Source: Methanobacterium sp. PtaB.Bin024
GTDB taxonomy: Archaea; Methanobacteriota; Methanobacteria; Methanobacteriales; Methanobacteriaceae
DNA length: 49,864 nucleotides
Direction of reading: 5' to 3'
Assembly (NCBI GenBank): GCA_002067065.1
Contig: MVPY01000042.1
Span: 2,501-52,364, forward strand
Part shown: piece after piece, positions 47,223 through 49,864 of the stretch
Numbering within the stretch: the first letter of the stretch is position 1
Layout: the number at the start of each line of letters is the position of its first letter
Program-made: the position numbers and the translations under genes
The notes under the pieces: model-generated
The model's input: the letters and a program-made list of their open reading frames with translations, nothing else
Databases searched by the model: none
What the model was told of the DNA's origin: nothing

Positions 47223-48377
47223 TTAGCCCAATAACTGGTTGATTAAGGGTAAAAGAACGTTAGGTATGGAAAGGAATGTTCCTATACTACATCCTATGTT
47301 GGCGCCCACCACCACTAAAAGGATTCGGAAGAGATTGTTATTCCAGAGGTCACGTAAACTTTCAGTTTTGGATAGATCAGAAAGATCATCCATGGATACT
47401 CCTCGTAGTTTTGCTTCCACTATCCCTGCAAACCAGCCAGCAGCCAGAAGGGGGTGTATAGAGGTTATTGGGGCTACCAGGAATGCGGTTATGGCTGAGG
47501 GAATCTTTGATCCTGCCAGTAATGATCCCAGAAATGCAAGGCCACCAGTGAGCAGGACAAAGTACAGGAGTCCTCCCTGGATGTTGATACCATTTAGGAG
47601 GGCAGCTGCAAATATTATGATGAATGATGCAGGGAGGGCAAATAAAATAATCTTGGTGAATGTTATTTTCGGTTTTTTCAACTCTAAAAGCTGGTGAAGT
47701 GGAGGTATATCCTCAGGGTGTTTCATTTTCTCGCAAATACCCTCTTTGTGACCTGCACCCACCACTGCCACCACATTTCCCTCAAGATCCAGGAGCATCC
47801 TAGCCATGTAAGCATCTCTTTCTTTTACCAGAACTTCGTAGGCGTGGGGAGACATTTCCTGGAAGTAGCCCATAACTTCCTCCAGTGCGTCACCTTCTTT
47901 TATGCTTTCAATGTCTTCAATTGCTTCATCATCAGTGAAAAATGATGCAATGATACTATACACAAATTTAGCCTTCTCCCAGAAGGTCATCTTATTTAAA
48001 GCCCGTTTAAGGGTTATTTGAATGTCCCGGTCAATGAGTGCCACCCTGGCTCCTGCTTCTTGGGCAGCTTCGGCTGCAGCCAGCATCTCTGAACCGGGTT
48101 TAACTCCTACCTCTTCTCCAATCTTTTTCTGGAAATAGCTGAGAAACCCACTCACCAGAAGCATAGTCATGTTATTTTCCTTTAAGATTTCCCTTATCTT
48201 TATCTCTTTATCAGTCTGGACGCCGTTTTTTTCATTTAACAGATTCTGATAACGGGCAGCATCAAGTTCAACTGCCACAACATCCGGTTCTGATTCCAGG
48301 ATAGTGTTTCTTACTTCCTCAACACTTTTTTCAGATACATGAGCTGTACCAATGATTTTTAAATTGTCAGGTGCCAT
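47223..48377 (-). CDS. TraB family membrane protein
   Basis: A 384-residue TraB/PrgY family protein. The N-terminal 200 residues are soluble (IIGTAHVSEKSVEEVRNTI, PDVVAVELDAARYQNL, VVAVVGAGHKEGI); the last 150 contain four hydrophobic segments. Plasmid-borne relatives (PrgY) inhibit peptide pheromones; TraB/GumN members are suspected peptidases. The chromosomal archaeal versions have no proven role. GAGTGAT precedes the ATG. It lies on the minus strand between DUF1922 and comB. Confidence 0.92.
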   Translation of the reverse strand: MAPDNLKIIGTAHVSEKSVEEVRNTILESEPDVVAVELDAARYQNLLNEKNGVQTDKEIKIREILKENNMTMLLVSGFLSYFQKKIGEEVGVKPGSEMLAAAEAAQEAGARVALIDRDIQITLKRALNKMTFWEKAKFVYSIIASFFTDDEAIEDIESIKEGDALEEVMGYFQEMSPHAYEVLVKERDAYMARMLLDLEGNVVAVVGAGHKEGICEKMKHPEDIPPLHQLLELKKPKITFTKIILFALPASFIIIFAAALLNGINIQGGLLYFVLLTGGLAFLGSLLAGSKIPSAITAFLVAPITSIHPLLAAGWFAGIVEAKLRGVSMDDLSDLSKTESLRDLWNNNLFRILLVVVGANIGCSIGTFLSIPNVLLPLINQLLG

Positions 48378-48485
48378 TAAATCACTCTAATTGAACTAAA
48401 AACTATGAAATTAACTTTTGTATAATTTTATAAATTTTGGTATATGCCTATATAATGATTTTATAAAAAGCTTGTTATTTTTTAG

Positions 48486-49154
48486 TTATTTTGAAATTCT
48501 TATAATACCATCTTTAAATTGTGGTACTATCTGTGAAATATCACGCTGGAGGCAGAACTCCACATCTTCACCAAATCCTAGTTTTCGTAGTTTACGTGCT
48601 GATTTGGAGTTTTTAACATAATGGTCGACTAATTCTGGATTTTGAACCGCCAAAAGTGCTGATTGAGCCATTTCATCAAGTTCATGATCCTGGAGATGGG
48701 AAATTATTTCTCCAGCACCTAAAAAATCTTCTATAGCAAATTTTCCTCTCACTCCAGCCATAACCACCTCTACATGGTCTGAAGCAATTTCGCTGGCCTT
48801 TCGAGCTACTGCCCGTGCATTTATAAATGAACCTATAAGTGCACTGCCTTTAATCCCTTCTAAGATTCTGGTTCCGTTAGTTGTGGTGATAATCAGAGTT
48901 TTACCTTTTAGTTTCTGGATTTCCAGTGGTGAATTACCTGTGTCGAATCCTTCGATGGTAGCACCATCTCTTTCACCTGCTAGGAAAGCCTGATGTTCTG
49001 GTGCCATAATCAGTGCTTCTTCTATTTCCAGTGTGGGGATGATATAGGGAATTTTTTCCAGGGCAGTGGTGATTGTGGTGCTGGCGCGCAGAACATCCAC
49101 CATTATAGCAACATCATGGGAAAATGATCTATCTAAACTTAAAGAAACCTGCAT
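48486..49154 (-). CDS. comB: 2-phosphosulfolactate phosphatase
   Basis: A 222-residue Mg-dependent phosphatase that converts (2R)-phosphosulfolactate to sulfolactate, the second step of coenzyme M synthesis. VDVLRASTTITTALE, FLAGERDGATIEGFDTGNSPLE, IITTTNGTRIL and VVMAGVRGKFAIEDFLGAGEII are ComB hallmarks. GGTGTACAA precedes the ATG. Its product is the substrate of ComC, encoded about 36 kb away in this window. Confidence 0.94.
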   Translation of the reverse strand: MQVSLSLDRSFSHDVAIMVDVLRASTTITTALEKIPYIIPTLEIEEALIMAPEHQAFLAGERDGATIEGFDTGNSPLEIQKLKGKTLIITTTNGTRILEGIKGSALIGSFINARAVARKASEIASDHVEVVMAGVRGKFAIEDFLGAGEIISHLQDHELDEMAQSALLAVQNPELVDHYVKNSKSARKLRKLGFGEDVEFCLQRDISQIVPQFKDGIIRISK

Positions 49155-49209
49155 TTGTACACCAAAAATAGATATAAAGAGGGAAAAATAAAAATTTTTC
49201 TTATTTTTT

Positions 49210-49434
49210 TTATTCCGGGACTTTCTCGGCGAAAGCGAATCTTCTCCGAACTGAGGTTATCCTAACTTTAACCTCGTCACCTACCTTTGTTTCTGGCACG
49301 AAGACTACGAAACCTTCAATTCGGGTGATTCCATCGCCTTCTTTACCTACGTCCTCAATTTTAACTTCGTATTCTTCCCCTTCTTTTATAGGGGCTGTTT
49401 TTGGAGTTTCATCTGCACCAAACAATTCATTCAC
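49210..49434 (-). CDS. small TRAM-domain protein
   Basis: A 74-residue single TRAM domain (EGEEYEVKIEDVGKEGDGITRIEGFVVFVPETKVGDEVKVRITSVRRRFAFAE), a beta-barrel that binds RNA. Stand-alone TRAM proteins are abundant in methanogens and some act as RNA chaperones in cold adaptation. The start is a GTG at 49434; a TTG four codons on has better spacing to an upstream G-rich stretch and cannot be excluded. It lies 55 bases upstream of comB on the same strand. Confidence 0.9.
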   Translation of the reverse strand: MNELFGADETPKTAPIKEGEEYEVKIEDVGKEGDGITRIEGFVVFVPETKVGDEVKVRITSVRRRFAFAEKVPE

Positions 49435-49614
49435 ATCCCGAGACCACTATAAAAACAGTCTTGTTATGTTCTTTTTTTATTTAATTTATTATTTAAATCT
49501 TTGGTAAGTCTTCTTAGAACTTAATGAGAAGAACTTAAGTAATAAATTGGAGATTTTAAAGTCTTTTCAGGTTCCTTTTTTCTAAATATATTATATACCA
49601 GGGTGTCTGATCTA

Positions 49615-49653
49615 GTGTGAAAATTCACCAGTTATATGGCTTTAATTTCACAC
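49615..49653. promoter_or_regulatory. inverted repeat GTGTGAAAATT ... AATTTCACAC
   Basis: Ten-base arms, matching except for one extra A in the left arm, separated by 18 bases. It lies just downstream of a TATA-like ATATATTATATACC and upstream of the last ORF. It could be a regulator-binding dyad. Confidence 0.5.
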
Positions 49654-49689
49654 ACAAACAATTATTTAGATTTCACTGATAAAAGTACA

Positions 49690-49703
49690 ATTGAATATTC
49701 AAT
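49690..49703. promoter_or_regulatory. perfect 14-base palindrome ATTGAATATTCAAT
   Basis: A spacerless palindrome directly followed by a TATA-like ATATATTAAAAATA, about 75 bases before the ATG at 49778. Position suits an operator at the promoter of the last ORF. Confidence 0.5.
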
Positions 49704-49777
49704 ATATATTAAAAATAGGCCTTGAGAATCGGAATATTTATTAATAATGAGATATAATATTTTATTGGTAGATAAAA

Positions 49778-49864
<87 letters not shown>

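Larger units (their letters stand above)
49435..49777. other. divergent promoter region between the TRAM gene and the last ORF, with dyads
   Basis: About 340 AT-rich bases without a gene. They contain TATA-like stretches (about 49586-49598 and 49702-49716) and two dyad elements listed separately. Confidence 0.55.

Noticed and set aside
47239..47697. 152-codon plus-strand ORF opposite the TraB gene
   Set aside because: Antisense shadow of the TraB membrane region; Arg/Pro-rich translation without a domain.

Overview
The window is chromosomal DNA from a hydrogenotrophic methanogen of the Methanobacteriales, most likely Methanobacterium or a close relative. It carries coenzyme M genes (comB, comC, comD, comE), cofG for coenzyme F420, the archaeal-type GTP cyclohydrolase mptA, a 20S proteasome beta subunit, aCPSF1/FttA, PurP, the archaeal tRNA modification enzymes Trm1 and Taw2, and DUF4013, DUF1922 and MTH1187-type proteins. 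Intergenic DNA is AT-rich. Genes have GGAGGTG-type ribosome binding sites or look leaderless, and GTG/TTG starts are common. I saw no rRNA, tRNA, CRISPR array or insertion sequence.

Layout. 1-2125: a plus-strand run of gatB (3' part), a DUF504 gene, a CBS/ParB-like gene and hisE. 2204-4586: three redox genes (flavin reductase-like, Fe-S aldo/keto reductase, nitroreductase). 4617-6296: an ABC exporter on the minus strand. 6421-7702: a small accessory patch with an unknown 101-aa gene, a TMEM175-like channel and a decayed fragment of the 101-aa gene. 7830-13831: comE-comD, a FUSC transporter, a TIGR04076 gene, comC and purM. 13993-19945: a HEAT-like protein, an 18-base G tract, aCPSF1/FttA, psmB, purP and an orphan NuoE-like protein. 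20101-26845: taw2, then a three-gene signalling cluster of a large REC-PAS kinase-like protein, a response regulator and a REC-PAS histidine kinase. 27048-31585: cofG, a small unknown gene coupled to mptA, a DUF2100-like gene and a histone-deacetylase-family gene. 31795-36152: an Lrp regulator, a small gene, and a CARF-like/HTH regulator divergent from a two-gene glutamate-synthase-like operon (GXGXG subunit plus FMN/polyferredoxin subunit). 36400-38810: three tandem DUF4013 membrane proteins. 39212-42497: a secreted or anchored unknown, trm1 and a CPBP protease. 42712-49434: a DegT aminotransferase, a thiamine-binding-like protein, a TtuA-type thiolase, a GTPBP1-like GTPase, DUF1922, TraB, comB and a TRAM protein. 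The window ends in the first codons of a further plus-strand ORF.

How the genes work together. comB, comC and comD/comE encode the later steps of coenzyme M synthesis from phosphosulfolactate; comA is not in this window. cofG and mptA feed F420 and methanopterin synthesis, and purM and purP serve purine synthesis. Most of the window is conserved housekeeping. The more unusual parts are the kinase-like protein whose phospho-acceptor histidines are replaced, the CARF-like regulator beside an orphan glutamate-synthase pair whose first gene has no obvious start codon, the decayed gene copy near 7660, the G tract, and several palindromic or interlocked promoter regions.
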